Of a stretch of 64,000 nt of DNA, positions 18,838-29,092 are shown piece after piece. The DNA is taken from assembly GCF_030818775.1 (NCBI RefSeq), contig NZ_JAUTAU010000001.1, positions 1,740,001-1,804,000 on the forward strand, in the 5' to 3' direction. The notes beneath the pieces are model-generated. The model was not told where the DNA came from. It saw only the letters and a program-made list of their open reading frames with translations, and did not search any database. The position numbers and the translations under genes were made by a program. Positions within the stretch are counted from its first letter, which is position 1. Each line of letters starts with the position of its first letter. This DNA is from Bacillus sp. SORGH_AS_0510. GTDB taxonomy: Bacteria; Bacillota; Bacilli; Bacillales; Cytobacillaceae.

Positions 18838-20556
18838 GTGAAGATCCATATCGTACAGAAAGGGGATACTCTTTGGAAAATCGCCAAGAAGTACGGCGTG
18901 AATTTTGAAGAGCTGAAAAAATTAAATTCGCAGCTCAGCAACCCTGATATGATTATGCCCGGTATGAAAATCAAAGTCCCTACAACAGGAGGAAGTATAA
19001 AGAAAGAATCTCCAATGGGAACAAAACCGGAAACAACAATCAATTTAGGTGTAAAGAAAGAAATGCCGTTCACCAAAGAGAAGCCAGTGCCAAAGCCAAT
19101 AGTTGAGGCACCGATTGTAAAAGAAGCACCCAAAAAAGAAATGCCGATTGTCAAAGAAAAACCAATCGTGAAAGAAGCACCAAAAGTACCTTATACTCCT
19201 AAAATGCCTCTACAAATTGTCCCAGAAATCGATATAAATAATTATTATATGATGAACATGCAAAATATGACGGTACAGCAGCCTCAGTTGCCGCCAAAAC
19301 CAGCTAATATCCTTCCAGAGGTAAAAGAAGTTCCGAAAAAAGAAATTCCAGTAAAAGAGACACCAGTAGTTCCAAAGACACCTGTGGTTCCAACACCGCC
19401 GCCAGTTGAAGCTCCAGTAGCTGAAATGCCGGTTCAAGAACAATGTGTGCCAATGACTCCAATAATGCCAGGTCCTGGCTTTTGCCCACCATTTGGTGGC
19501 TATCCGATGATGCCAATGCCAATGCCATATCCACAAATGCAGGGGATGGCAATGCCAGCAGGCAATCCAGGAGTAGCTCCGATGGCGACTGCACCTATGA
19601 CAGGACACTATTTCCATGGTGATGAATCATCTTCCTTTATGCCGCAAGTACCTGTAATGAACCCAGGTGGAATGATGGGGGCGCCAAACCCTGGATTCCA
19701 GCAGCCAATGCAAAATCCTTACATGGATCAAGCGGGAATGGGTCAAATGCCAATGGGCTACGGCCAGATGCCAGCCGGATATGGAGAAATGCCAGCGGGA
19801 ATGGGTCAAATGCCAATGGGCTACGGCCAAATGCCAGCCGGATATGGAGAAATGCCAGCGGGAATGGGTCAAATGCCAATGGGCTACGGCCAAATGCCAG
19901 CCGGATATGGAGAAATGCCAGCGGGAATGGGTCAAATGCCAATGGGCTACGGCCAAATGCCAGTCGGATATGGAGAAATGCCGGCAGGAATGGGTCAAAC
20001 GCCAATGGGTTACGGCCAGATGCCAGCCGGATATGGAGAAATGCCGGCAGGAATGGGTCAAATGCCGATGGGAGCACAGCCGGGTATGCCAACTCAAACA
20101 CAAGCAGCTCCAGTTATGCCAGGAACTGCATATGGCAATCCAGGCAGGGTGAATCCTAACGTGATGGGTGGTCAAATGTCATATGGATATCCGCAAATGG
20201 GCGGTATGAATCCATATTTTGTAACAGAATTTGACTCGCCGGATGATAGTCCTTCTGGTGTTCAAATGCCATACATGCACAACCCATATCCAGTACAAAG
20301 TTTACCAGTAGGTGCAGGTGGTGATTGTGGTTGTGGAGGACCACAGCCAACTCCTTATATGGGTGGCATGCCAGCTGCAGAAGCAGCGCCAGCAGCTATG
20401 CCAACAAGCTTTATTCCACCAACCCCACCGATCTATAGTGCACCATACACAGGTCCAATGAATATGGCTCAGCCTCCATATATGAACCCATATGGAATGG
20501 GACCTGCAGGAAGTAATCCTTACGGTATGCCAGGGTACCGTGATGAAAGTAATTAA
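18838..20556 (+). CDS. safA: Spore coat/cortex morphogenetic protein SafA
   Basis: A 572-residue protein. The N-terminal LysM domain (about 1-45, HIVQKGDTLWKIAKKYGV) targets cortex peptidoglycan. A Pro/Lys/Glu-rich linker (60-210) follows, then a Met/Gly/Pro/Tyr-rich region with five 21-residue repeats (about 301-405). SafA is an inner-coat morphogen placed after nadA in Bacillus. It is far longer than the roughly 387-residue B. subtilis protein because of the repeat region. The GTG at 18838 follows ATAGGAGGGAAATCA. Confidence 0.93.
   Translation: MKIHIVQKGDTLWKIAKKYGVNFEELKKLNSQLSNPDMIMPGMKIKVPTTGGSIKKESPMGTKPETTINLGVKKEMPFTKEKPVPKPIVEAPIVKEAPKKEMPIVKEKPIVKEAPKVPYTPKMPLQIVPEIDINNYYMMNMQNMTVQQPQLPPKPANILPEVKEVPKKEIPVKETPVVPKTPVVPTPPPVEAPVAEMPVQEQCVPMTPIMPGPGFCPPFGGYPMMPMPMPYPQMQGMAMPAGNPGVAPMATAPMTGHYFHGDESSSFMPQVPVMNPGGMMGAPNPGFQQPMQNPYMDQAGMGQMPMGYGQMPAGYGEMPAGMGQMPMGYGQMPAGYGEMPAGMGQMPMGYGQMPAGYGEMPAGMGQMPMGYGQMPVGYGEMPAGMGQTPMGYGQMPAGYGEMPAGMGQMPMGAQPGMPTQTQAAPVMPGTAYGNPGRVNPNVMGGQMSYGYPQMGGMNPYFVTEFDSPDDSPSGVQMPYMHNPYPVQSLPVGAGGDCGCGGPQPTPYMGGMPAAEAAPAAMPTSFIPPTPPIYSAPYTGPMNMAQPPYMNPYGMGPAGSNPYGMPGYRDESN
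19738..20073 (+). repeat. 63-bp tandem repeats inside safA
   Basis: Five full 63-base units (to about 20052) plus a partial sixth encode MGQMPMGYGQMPAGYGEMPAG. Units are nearly identical in DNA; exceptions include one Ala-to-Val change in unit 4 and one Met-to-Thr change in unit 5. Such identity implies recent expansion or ongoing homogenisation. Confidence 0.95.
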
Positions 20557-20557
20557 T

Positions 20558-21532
20558 ATGTCAGCAAACAAAAAAGGAGACGATGATTATCTAAATCGTC
20601 TCTTCTCTTATTTTCAGTTACAGTTTTTCGAAAAAATCATCCAATTTGTTCCCCTTCGAAAATCCGTTTTTTTTCTCAAGACGGGGGAAAATACTTATAT
20701 TATTAAGGGCTATTCGACTAATAGCCGACTAAGATTACAAGAGGTATTTACTGATACACTGAAAAAAGAAGGATTCACGAAAACCTATGCCTATCTCACT
20801 CCTCTAGTAAAAGAACAATTGTTTTTTGAAGGGACATATTTTGGGTGTATCCAATATATTCCACCTCATAAAACGGCCTTTACTTTTCATACGGAGAGGA
20901 ATCGCCAAGAAGGCTTAGACCTCCTTGAACAATTTCATCTAACCACTCGTTTGTTTGAGGGGCGCTATCGTACATTATTATCAAAGGGACATCTATTAGA
21001 AAAATGGGTAGAACGGTTAAATCAATTTTCCTCTAATCTTCCTTACATGAAGCATTTTATAAAAGAGCAGGTTCTTTTGGATATGGTGTCATGGGCAAAA
21101 TGGGCACTAGCTGGAATGGAGCAAAGGTACCATCAATTCTATAAGGAGCCCATTGTCATTCTCCATGGCGATGTTGCCCACCATAATTTTCTTCGTAATT
21201 TTCAAGGACAACTACACTTAATTGATTTTGATTTAATTTCAATTGGACCGCCAGCATTTGACTATTTACAATATGCCAATCGAATCCTTCCATTTATGGA
21301 TTGGTCTCTTGAAAAGTTGGAAAAAATGAACCAAATGAAAAAATATTTACATGAAGAGGCATTTTTATATGCATTAGCCTATCCGGCTGACATTTTTCGG
21401 GAATGGAATCGATTAATCAGAGAAAAATCATACACTGATTCTGCAAAAATCAAGCAAGTAGTGGATTTATCGACCAAACAGTTTTATGCAAGAAAAAGAT
21501 TTGTTGACCAGTTACAGGAAATTGTAAAATGA
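20558..21532 (+). CDS. CotS/aminoglycoside phosphotransferase-like protein
   Basis: A 324-residue protein of the APH kinase-like fold, resembling the spore coat kinases CotS, CotI, YutH and YsxE. The Brenner-type catalytic motif HGDVAHHNFL is near residue 202, followed by LIDFDLISIGPP in place of the DFG-type metal motif. The ATG at 20558 begins two bases after the safA stop, so it is probably cotranscribed with safA; GGAG appears only after this ATG, so a later start cannot be excluded. Substrate unknown; a spore surface role is inferred. Confidence 0.75.
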   Translation: MSANKKGDDDYLNRLFSYFQLQFFEKIIQFVPLRKSVFFLKTGENTYIIKGYSTNSRLRLQEVFTDTLKKEGFTKTYAYLTPLVKEQLFFEGTYFGCIQYIPPHKTAFTFHTERNRQEGLDLLEQFHLTTRLFEGRYRTLLSKGHLLEKWVERLNQFSSNLPYMKHFIKEQVLLDMVSWAKWALAGMEQRYHQFYKEPIVILHGDVAHHNFLRNFQGQLHLIDFDLISIGPPAFDYLQYANRILPFMDWSLEKLEKMNQMKKYLHEEAFLYALAYPADIFREWNRLIREKSYTDSAKIKQVVDLSTKQFYARKRFVDQLQEIVK

Positions 21533-21545
21533 ATTTGCCAGAATG

Positions 21546-21624
21546 AAAACCCCTTTAAAATAACAACCTATAAAAGAGTAGGACTCTTAGCAGTCTTCCT
21601 CAGGATGTTATTTAAGGGGGTTTT
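21546..21624 (+). promoter_or_regulatory. Branched hairpin covering the coxA-like ribosome site
   Basis: AAAACCCCTTTAAAATAAC (21546-21564) pairs with GTTATTTAAGGGGGTTTT (21607-21624) with one bulge. Inside is a small hairpin AAGAGT-AGG-ACTCTT. The 3' arm contains AAGGGGG, the ribosome site of the following TTG start. It could be a terminator for the safA operon (GGGGGTTTTT) or an RNA switch hiding the ribosome site. Confidence 0.6.
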
Positions 21625-21628
21625 TCGC

Positions 21629-22318
21629 TTGAACAAGAAACAGTGGATTATTCCTCTTTCAGCCATGTTGTCGATTGGGCTGGCAGGATGTACTAATGAT
21701 AGTAATCGAGCGGGAGTTAGTAGGAATAATAGCTCCGCACAGCCGATGGGCTACTACTCCAATGAGAATCACCCTTCACAAGATAATCTATTCGGTGATA
21801 ATGACGGTGGGGTAACAGAAATCATGGATCATACCATCGGAAACGAGGACCAGCTTACCACAGACCATAATAGAAAAATCCTTCAGAATCGGGATGAAAA
21901 TGGTAATCCAATAAATCCGACCAAGCCTTTAGCTAAAAAGGATCGGAATTTTTTCCAACGTGATAACCGTTTTAGCACCAGTGATATGAACTATCACGGA
22001 CATTTAAGTAAAAACACCGGTAACACTGGGGTAGCTACCAACCCGGACTTTCAAGATAGTGTTACGGCAAAAATCAGAAGGAAAGTAGCATCTGTCGATA
22101 ATGTACAGGATGTACGTTCGGTTGCCTATGGGAATACAGTTATTGTTTCAGTCAAATTAGTGAATGACAAAAAGAAAGCTGAAACAAAAAGAGCGATTAA
22201 GAATGCCGTTCAACCCTATACAAAGGGAAGAGACGTTACGGTGATAACGGACGAAGGTACCATGGGACGCGACCGTAACAAGCATAATGACAGTCAACCA
22301 CATAAATGGGGACAATAA
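21629..22318 (+). CDS. coxA: YhcN/YlaJ family sporulation lipoprotein, CoxA-like
   Basis: A 229-residue lipoprotein. The signal peptide ends in the lipobox LAGC. It is Asn/Asp-rich to about 150, with a C-terminal YhcN/YlaJ-type domain (about 145-215, IRRKVASVDNVQDVRSVAYGN). In B. subtilis the cortex protein CoxA, a member of this family, follows safA. Start is TTG at 21629, eight bases after AAGGGGG. The symbol rests on family and position. Confidence 0.8.
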   Translation: MNKKQWIIPLSAMLSIGLAGCTNDSNRAGVSRNNSSAQPMGYYSNENHPSQDNLFGDNDGGVTEIMDHTIGNEDQLTTDHNRKILQNRDENGNPINPTKPLAKKDRNFFQRDNRFSTSDMNYHGHLSKNTGNTGVATNPDFQDSVTAKIRRKVASVDNVQDVRSVAYGNTVIVSVKLVNDKKKAETKRAIKNAVQPYTKGRDVTVITDEGTMGRDRNKHNDSQPHKWGQ

Positions 22319-22320
22319 AG

Positions 22321-22355
22321 AAAGGAGCAAAGCTTTTTGGGCTTTGCTCTTTTCT
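22321..22355 (+). terminator. Intrinsic terminator after the coxA-like gene
   Basis: GAGCAAAGC pairs with GCTTTGCTC around a TTTTTGG loop, then TTTTCTT. Confidence 0.9.
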
Positions 22356-22660
22356 TGATGTTAAAAAATTGTCACAGATAAAGTCCTTGATAATGTAGTA
22401 TTTTATGTTCCAATCTAAAGGAAAGAAGCCCTAATGCCCATGGAAAGTGAAAGAAAGCGCGACCGGTAAATAGGGAGGGTTTCTAATGCTCGTGGCAAGG
22501 TTCCCTTAAGGACTTTTGTACACTTAAGTGCGAATAGAACTCTGTCTACGCTTCGCAAATTTGACCAGTCTTCTTGATCAGGAACGCCCAGGGCTCTGCT
22601 CTTTTCTTACGAAAAATACTCTAGGGATAAAAAGCCAATTTAAGGCTAAACTAGGAATGT
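22356..22660 (+). ncRNA. Candidate structured RNA upstream of bofC
   Basis: About 300 bases without a plausible gene but with organised sequence. CTAATGCCCATGG (22431) and CTAATGCTCGTGG (22483) are similar direct repeats. GAAGCCC can pair with GGGTTTC. CACTTAAGTG is a palindrome, GCGAA/TTCGC can pair, and CTAG-N-AGCC/GGCT-N-CTAG forms a last hairpin. Near 22591 the stretch GGGCTCTGCTCTTTTCTT nearly repeats the preceding terminator. A sporulation-linked small RNA is possible; this is not established. Confidence 0.35.
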
Positions 22661-22698
22661 AAATATTGTTCAATTTTTAACAAATAGAGGTGAGGAGC

Positions 22699-23244
22699 AT
22701 GAGGTTCACTTGGATAGCAATGTACCGGTTCGGAATAGCCGTTTTTGCTGTTACTTTCTTCATGTATAGTGGCTGGGCTCCAGGAATCACAGGCTCCGCT
22801 GCACTACAGGAACCAGTAGAAAGACAGCAGAAGAAAGAACCGCTGCACTTTACCGTCATTCTAGAAAATGTCTATGTAGATGGCGAAATCAGCCAGGAGG
22901 TCATTCACGAGACTTGTTGGTCCATGGAGAACTTTTGGGCAAAATACGACCAGTGGCAGATGGTGGATATGGATGACACCACGTTTGTGTTTAGAAGGCA
23001 GGTAGACGATATCTCCCCACTGCTAAAAGCAAATGGCTTCTTTGGAATTACGGAAGACGGGGTGCTGACCATATTTAATGGCAGACCAGACCATTTCAAA
23101 ATCATTCAATCTTTTTTTCAAATAGATATCAAAAAACTAGAAAGTAAAACACAAGAAGAATTACTGCAAGGGATACCAATCAAATCAAAGGACCATTACG
23201 TCGAAGTGCTAGAAACGTTTAAGCCTTATTCGCTAAAAAAATAA
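22699..23244 (+). CDS. bofC: BofC, regulator of SpoIVB signalling
   Basis: A 181-residue secreted forespore protein. The signal sequence (about 1-35) is followed by the BofC domains, including the stretches FRRQVDDISPL, GRPDHFKIIQSFFQIDI and LLQGIPIKSK. BofC delays SpoIVB-dependent activation of pro-sigma-K processing, linking it to spoIVFA/FB in this window. ATG at 22699 after GAGGTGAGGAGC. It is followed by a terminator and ruvA, as in Bacillus. Confidence 0.92.
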   Translation: MRFTWIAMYRFGIAVFAVTFFMYSGWAPGITGSAALQEPVERQQKKEPLHFTVILENVYVDGEISQEVIHETCWSMENFWAKYDQWQMVDMDDTTFVFRRQVDDISPLLKANGFFGITEDGVLTIFNGRPDHFKIIQSFFQIDIKKLESKTQEELLQGIPIKSKDHYVEVLETFKPYSLKK

Positions 23245-23256
23245 TAATCTACTTTC

Positions 23257-23288
23257 AATCAGACTGAGTTGCATCAGCCTGATTTTTT
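23257..23288 (+). terminator. Intrinsic terminator after bofC
   Basis: AATCAG-A-CTGA pairs with TCAG-C-CTGATT with one internal mismatch, followed by T6. Confidence 0.8.
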
Positions 23289-23387
23289 CTTTCTCACAGC
23301 TATTTTCTTCAATTCCTTTTCATTCTTATGTTAAAATGAAAGACAGTGCGTATTTAGAAGCTACAGGAACTAGAGGAGAGAATCGTA

Positions 23388-23999
23388 TTGTTTGAATTTA
23401 TAAAAGGGACCGTTGAATTCGTTAGTCCAGAATATATTGTGGTTGAGAACAACGGAATTGGCTATCAAATATCCACACCGAATCCGTTTATTTATTCTGG
23501 TAAAATGGAAACAATGGTAACAGTCTATACGTATCATTATGTGCGTGAAGATATCATGGCCCTTTACGGGTTTGAATCGAGAGAAGAAAAAAGGCTGTTT
23601 ACAAAGCTGTTAAATGTATCTGGGATTGGACCAAAGGGAGCACTTGCCATTCTTGCGTCTGGTGAAGTACAGCAGGTGGTTACAGCAATTGAAAATGAAG
23701 ACGAAGGTTTCCTTGTTAAATTTCCAGGGGTAGGGAAAAAGACAGCTCGACAAATGATTCTTGATTTAAAAGGAAAATTACAAGACATTGTCCCTGATTT
23801 CTTCCCTAACTTATTTAATGCAGATCAACTTTCTTTACATACTCAAGAAACCAATTCTGCTTTTGAAGAAGCAGTTCTTGCTTTAAAGGCTCTCGGATAT
23901 TCAGAAAAGGAAATCAAAAAGATTTCACCTGAATTAAGAAAAGAACAGCTGTCAACAGACCAATACATTAAAAATGCACTTAAGCGGCTTTTAAAATAG
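23388..23999 (+). CDS. ruvA: Holliday junction DNA helicase subunit RuvA
   Basis: A 203-residue junction-binding subunit. The OB domain is at 1-63, the tandem HhH region has [13 protein letters not shown] and [13 protein letters not shown], and a C-terminal UBA-like domain that contacts RuvB begins near 155. Start is TTG at 23388 after AGAGGAGAG. It forms an operon with ruvB 13 bases later. Confidence 0.96.
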   Translation: MFEFIKGTVEFVSPEYIVVENNGIGYQISTPNPFIYSGKMETMVTVYTYHYVREDIMALYGFESREEKRLFTKLLNVSGIGPKGALAILASGEVQQVVTAIENEDEGFLVKFPGVGKKTARQMILDLKGKLQDIVPDFFPNLFNADQLSLHTQETNSAFEEAVLALKALGYSEKEIKKISPELRKEQLSTDQYIKNALKRLLK

Positions 24000-24012
24000 G
24001 TGGTGAGGATGG

Positions 24013-25017
24013 ATGGATGAGCGGATTATTTCGAGTGAAGTAAACGAGAGTGAAATAAGTCTTGAACAAAGTCTGAGACCGCAAACTTTGAAGCAATATA
24101 TCGGACAGACTCAAGTAAAGGAAAACTTAGAAATTTTTATAAAGGCTGCAAAGCTTCGGAATGAAACGTTAGACCATGTACTACTTTATGGTCCTCCTGG
24201 TTTAGGAAAGACGACCCTAGCGGTCATTATTGCCAATGAAATGGGTGTGAACATCCGAACCACTGCTGGTCCAGCTATTGAGAGGCCCGGGGACTTAGCT
24301 GCGATTCTTACTGCGCTTGAGCCAGGCGATGTATTATTTATTGATGAAATCCATAGGCTGCCTCGGACAATTGAAGAGGTTTTGTATCCGGCAATGGAAG
24401 ATTTCTGTCTGGATATTGTGATTGGTAAAGGTCCTAGTGCGCGCTCCGTTCGGCTTGACCTTCCTCCGTTTACCTTAGTGGGAGCGACAACGAGAGCTGG
24501 TTCATTATCTGCTCCTTTACGCGATCGATTTGGAGTTTTAAGCAGGCTCGAGTATTATAAAGAAGAACAGCTAAAAGATATTGTTTTACGAACAGCGGAG
24601 TTGTTTGAAACAGAGATTGACGGGCCTTCAGCAACAGAAATTGCTAGAAGGTCAAGGGGCACCCCGAGAATTGCAAACCGCCTACTTAGAAGGGTGCGGG
24701 ATTTTGCACAAGTTAAGGGGAATGGTACAATAAACCTGCTGCTTGCAAGAGAAGCGTTAGAATTACTGCAGGTAGACCGTCTTGGTCTAGATCATATTGA
24801 TCACAAGTTATTAAAAGGTATTATCGAAAGGTTTCGTGGTGGTCCAGTCGGTCTTGATACAATTGCTGCTTCGATTGGTGAAGAAGCAGAGACGATTGAA
24901 GATGTGTATGAACCTTATCTCCTGCAAATCGGTTTTTTACAAAGAACACCTAGAGGCAGGGTAGTAACAGCAGCTGTCTATCAGCATTTCGGGATGGAAC
25001 AGCCTGCACAACAATAA
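24013..25017 (+). CDS. ruvB: Holliday junction branch migration ATPase RuvB
   Basis: AAA+ motor of 334 residues. Walker [10 protein letters not shown] is near 60, Walker B FIDEIHRL follows, then sensor 1 GATTRAG and the arginine-finger region APLRDRFG. The C-terminal winged helix ends [12 protein letters not shown]. With RuvA it drives branch migration; the proposed resolvase partner type RecU is not in this window. Start ATG at 24013 among three closely spaced ATGs. Confidence 0.97.
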   Translation: MDERIISSEVNESEISLEQSLRPQTLKQYIGQTQVKENLEIFIKAAKLRNETLDHVLLYGPPGLGKTTLAVIIANEMGVNIRTTAGPAIERPGDLAAILTALEPGDVLFIDEIHRLPRTIEEVLYPAMEDFCLDIVIGKGPSARSVRLDLPPFTLVGATTRAGSLSAPLRDRFGVLSRLEYYKEEQLKDIVLRTAELFETEIDGPSATEIARRSRGTPRIANRLLRRVRDFAQVKGNGTINLLLAREALELLQVDRLGLDHIDHKLLKGIIERFRGGPVGLDTIAASIGEEAETIEDVYEPYLLQIGFLQRTPRGRVVTAAVYQHFGMEQPAQQ

Positions 25018-25053
25018 GTAACACATTTTAATACAGATTAGGGATGTCATAAT

Positions 25054-27250
<2,197 letters not shown>

Positions 27251-27279
27251 TAGAAATTTTTGAAAGGAGGGAAACAAAA

Positions 27280-27564
27280 ATGCAAGGAATTAGTACAATC
27301 ATTCCATTAATTTTAATGTTTGTGTTATTTTATTTCCTATTAATCCGCCCACAGCAAAAGCGCCAAAAAGCGGTTGCGAACATGCAAAACGAATTGAAAA
27401 AAGGGGATAAAATCGTTACAATCGGTGGATTACACGGTTTTATTGACTCAATTGATGATAATAAGGTAGTCATTAAGTGTGGAGATGGCAGCCGTCTTAC
27501 ATACGATCGTTCTGCTATTCGTGAAGTCACTGAAGCTGGTGAAGGCGTAAGTTTAACGAAATAA
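27280..27564 (+). CDS. yajC: Preprotein translocase accessory subunit YajC
   Basis: A 94-residue protein. One transmembrane helix (about 8-25) is followed by a small cytoplasmic beta domain (KKGDKIVTIGGLHGFIDSID). YajC associates with SecDF; secDF itself is 3.6 kb downstream. AAAGGAGGG precedes the ATG, and a terminator follows. Confidence 0.95.
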   Translation: MQGISTIIPLILMFVLFYFLLIRPQQKRQKAVANMQNELKKGDKIVTIGGLHGFIDSIDDNKVVIKCGDGSRLTYDRSAIREVTEAGEGVSLTK

Positions 27565-27570
27565 TTGCAC

Positions 27571-27607
27571 AAAAAAGGAAGCCGTCTTCAAAATGGCTTC
27601 CTTTTTC
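27571..27607. terminator. Terminator between yajC and yrzE (converging)
   Basis: AAAAAAGGAAGCC pairs with GGCTTCCTTTTT around GTCTTCAAAAT. The A and T tails on each side allow use from both directions. Confidence 0.9.
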
Positions 27608-27614
27608 ATTATAA

Positions 27615-27974
27615 TTATGCCGATCTTGTATTGCTTGTTGAAATATTTACTCCTAGGATACCGCCCATCATAGCAATCAGTGTGTAGCAAGTGTGATAGA
27701 TTACCTGCTCAGCAGAAAAGAGGCGATCGTAACCTAAGTATTGAAATAAGAAAACGACAATAGAGTAAATTAGACCTGTTATTCCCCCAATTAGCCAGCC
27801 CTTTTCTTTTCTCTTTCCACCTGAAAGAAATCCTCCTCCAAAAAGCCCAATAAATGATAAGGCTGTTATTACATATTGAAGTGAGTCTTCCCTAGCTGAT
27901 GTAAACCTTAGAATAAAGGCAAAAATTAGACTGGAAATGACGGCAAAGGCAAAGATAAAAATTAATCCGTACAA
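27615..27974 (-). CDS. yrzE: TIGR04086/YrzE family membrane protein
   Basis: From the first standard start, TTG at 27974, this is a 119-residue protein with four predicted transmembrane helices and no soluble domain. Function unknown. The reading frame stays open upstream to an AUC at 28004-28002, where AAGGAGGAG sits at ideal spacing; the extra residues would be ESKSFGTSI after the initiator. Either initiation uses AUC, or the original ATG has mutated. See findings. Convergent with yajC. Confidence 0.8.
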   Translation of the reverse strand: MYGLIFIFAFAVISSLIFAFILRFTSAREDSLQYVITALSFIGLFGGGFLSGGKRKEKGWLIGGITGLIYSIVVFLFQYLGYDRLFSAEQVIYHTCYTLIAMMGGILGVNISTSNTRSA

Positions 27975-28228
27975 AATGGATGTACCAAAGCTTTTTGATT
28001 CGATTTTAGCTCTCCTCCTTCAGTTACCCAGGCCTTTACCCTCATTTCTTGAAAGTCTTAGGCCTTAGATACAGTTTTTTTCCTAGTACAAGCGTATTCG
28101 GGAACGGAGAAAAGTAGAATAAAAATTTTTTTGTTTTCCTATTTTTAAATGTATTGGAAAATAATTCTCCTTATTTTTTTCCTAAAACTGCAAACAATGA
28201 ATACGACTGAAAAAGGGGAGAACATAAA

Positions 28229-28891
28229 GTGGAAGTTTATTTCAATATCATCTTACGGACCTTATTCTTGTATTTAATGATTATTGTTATCTTTAGATTA
28301 ATGGGAAAAAGAGAGATTGGTGAGTTGAGTATCCTGGATCTAGTAGTTTTTATTATGATCGGTGAAATGGCCGTTATCGCTATTGAGAATACAAAGGATC
28401 CACTGATACATTCGATTATACCAATGGTATTACTAATGATTATTCAAATCACCCTTGCCTTTATCTCACTGAAAAGTAAAAAGTTTCGGGATCTTGTCGA
28501 TGGTGATCCGAGCATAATTATCAACCGCGGAAAAATTGATGAAAAAGCCATGCGAAGGCAAAGATACAATTTTGACGACTTAATGACCCAGTTAAGGGAG
28601 AAGGACATTCGCAGTATCGCAGATGTAGAATTTGCCATACTAGAATCATCGGGCAGTTTATCGGTAATTGAGAAAATAAAAAGTAACAAAAAAAATCAAA
28701 AAAAGCAGGGAGATATAACCATTCCGTTAATTTTAGATGGGGCGATAGAAGAGGAGAACTTGAAAAGAATTAACAAAACCAATCTTTGGCTGCGCCAGGA
28801 GTTGAAAAAAAAGGGATATCGTGATGTGAAAAAAATTTCCTTTTGCAGCTATGAGAATGGCGAATTTTATATTGACTTGCAGGATGAGTAA
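28229..28891 (+). CDS. DUF421 (YetF/YrbG family) membrane protein
   Basis: A 220-residue protein. Three N-terminal transmembrane helices (about 5-75, including [19 protein letters not shown]) are followed by two DUF421 cytoplasmic modules ([17 protein letters not shown] and the later [10 protein letters not shown]). Some relatives are spore membrane proteins involved in germination or germinant-receptor function; no specific role is assigned here. GTG start after AAAGGGGAG. B. subtilis has yrbG at this place. Confidence 0.85.
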   Translation: MEVYFNIILRTLFLYLMIIVIFRLMGKREIGELSILDLVVFIMIGEMAVIAIENTKDPLIHSIIPMVLLMIIQITLAFISLKSKKFRDLVDGDPSIIINRGKIDEKAMRRQRYNFDDLMTQLREKDIRSIADVEFAILESSGSLSVIEKIKSNKKNQKKQGDITIPLILDGAIEEENLKRINKTNLWLRQELKKKGYRDVKKISFCSYENGEFYIDLQDE

Positions 28892-28932
28892 ACAAAAGAA
28901 GACATGCTCAGAGGAGCGTGTCTTCTTTTGTT
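28892..28932 (+). terminator. Intrinsic terminator after the DUF421 gene
   Basis: ACAAAAGAAGACATGCTC pairs with GAGCGTGTCTTCTTTTGT almost perfectly around a short loop, a very stable hairpin with a T-rich end. Confidence 0.9.
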
Positions 28933-28961
28933 TAATGATAAGAAAGTCTAAAATTCTACAT

Positions 28962-29092
28962 TGAGAATTGTCGAGCTCCAGCGCCTAGCCCCTCGGGTCA
29001 AATAACCTTCGGCAAGTAAAGTCAAAGAGCGACTTTTCTTGCCGAAGAACATTTGCCTGTCGGGGCTGACCAAGGCGCTTGCGCTTTTCTTA
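28962..29092. repeat. Dispersed repeat family B, copy 1
   Basis: About 130 bases, nested palindrome: CTTCGGCAAG/CTTGCCGAAG in the centre, AGCCCC/GGGGCT outside it, AGCGCCT/AGGCGCT outermost. The end runs into the spoVB stop codon, so it may serve as the 3' end or terminator of spoVB. Copies 2 and 3 are at 49673 and 51144. Confidence 0.9.

Noticed and set aside
19738..20073. CRISPR-like array
   Set aside because: The regular repeats are coding units without unique spacers; no cas genes in the window.
19781..20152. Plus-strand repeat protein (EKCQREWVKCQWATAKCQ units) in another frame of safA
   Set aside because: It is the alternate reading of the 63-bp repeats; a repeat unit divisible by three keeps all frames open.
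19210..20175. Long minus-strand frames opposite safA, rich in His and Trp or Ser and Phe
   Set aside because: They mirror the skewed codons of the safA repeats and have no ribosome sites or recognisable domains.
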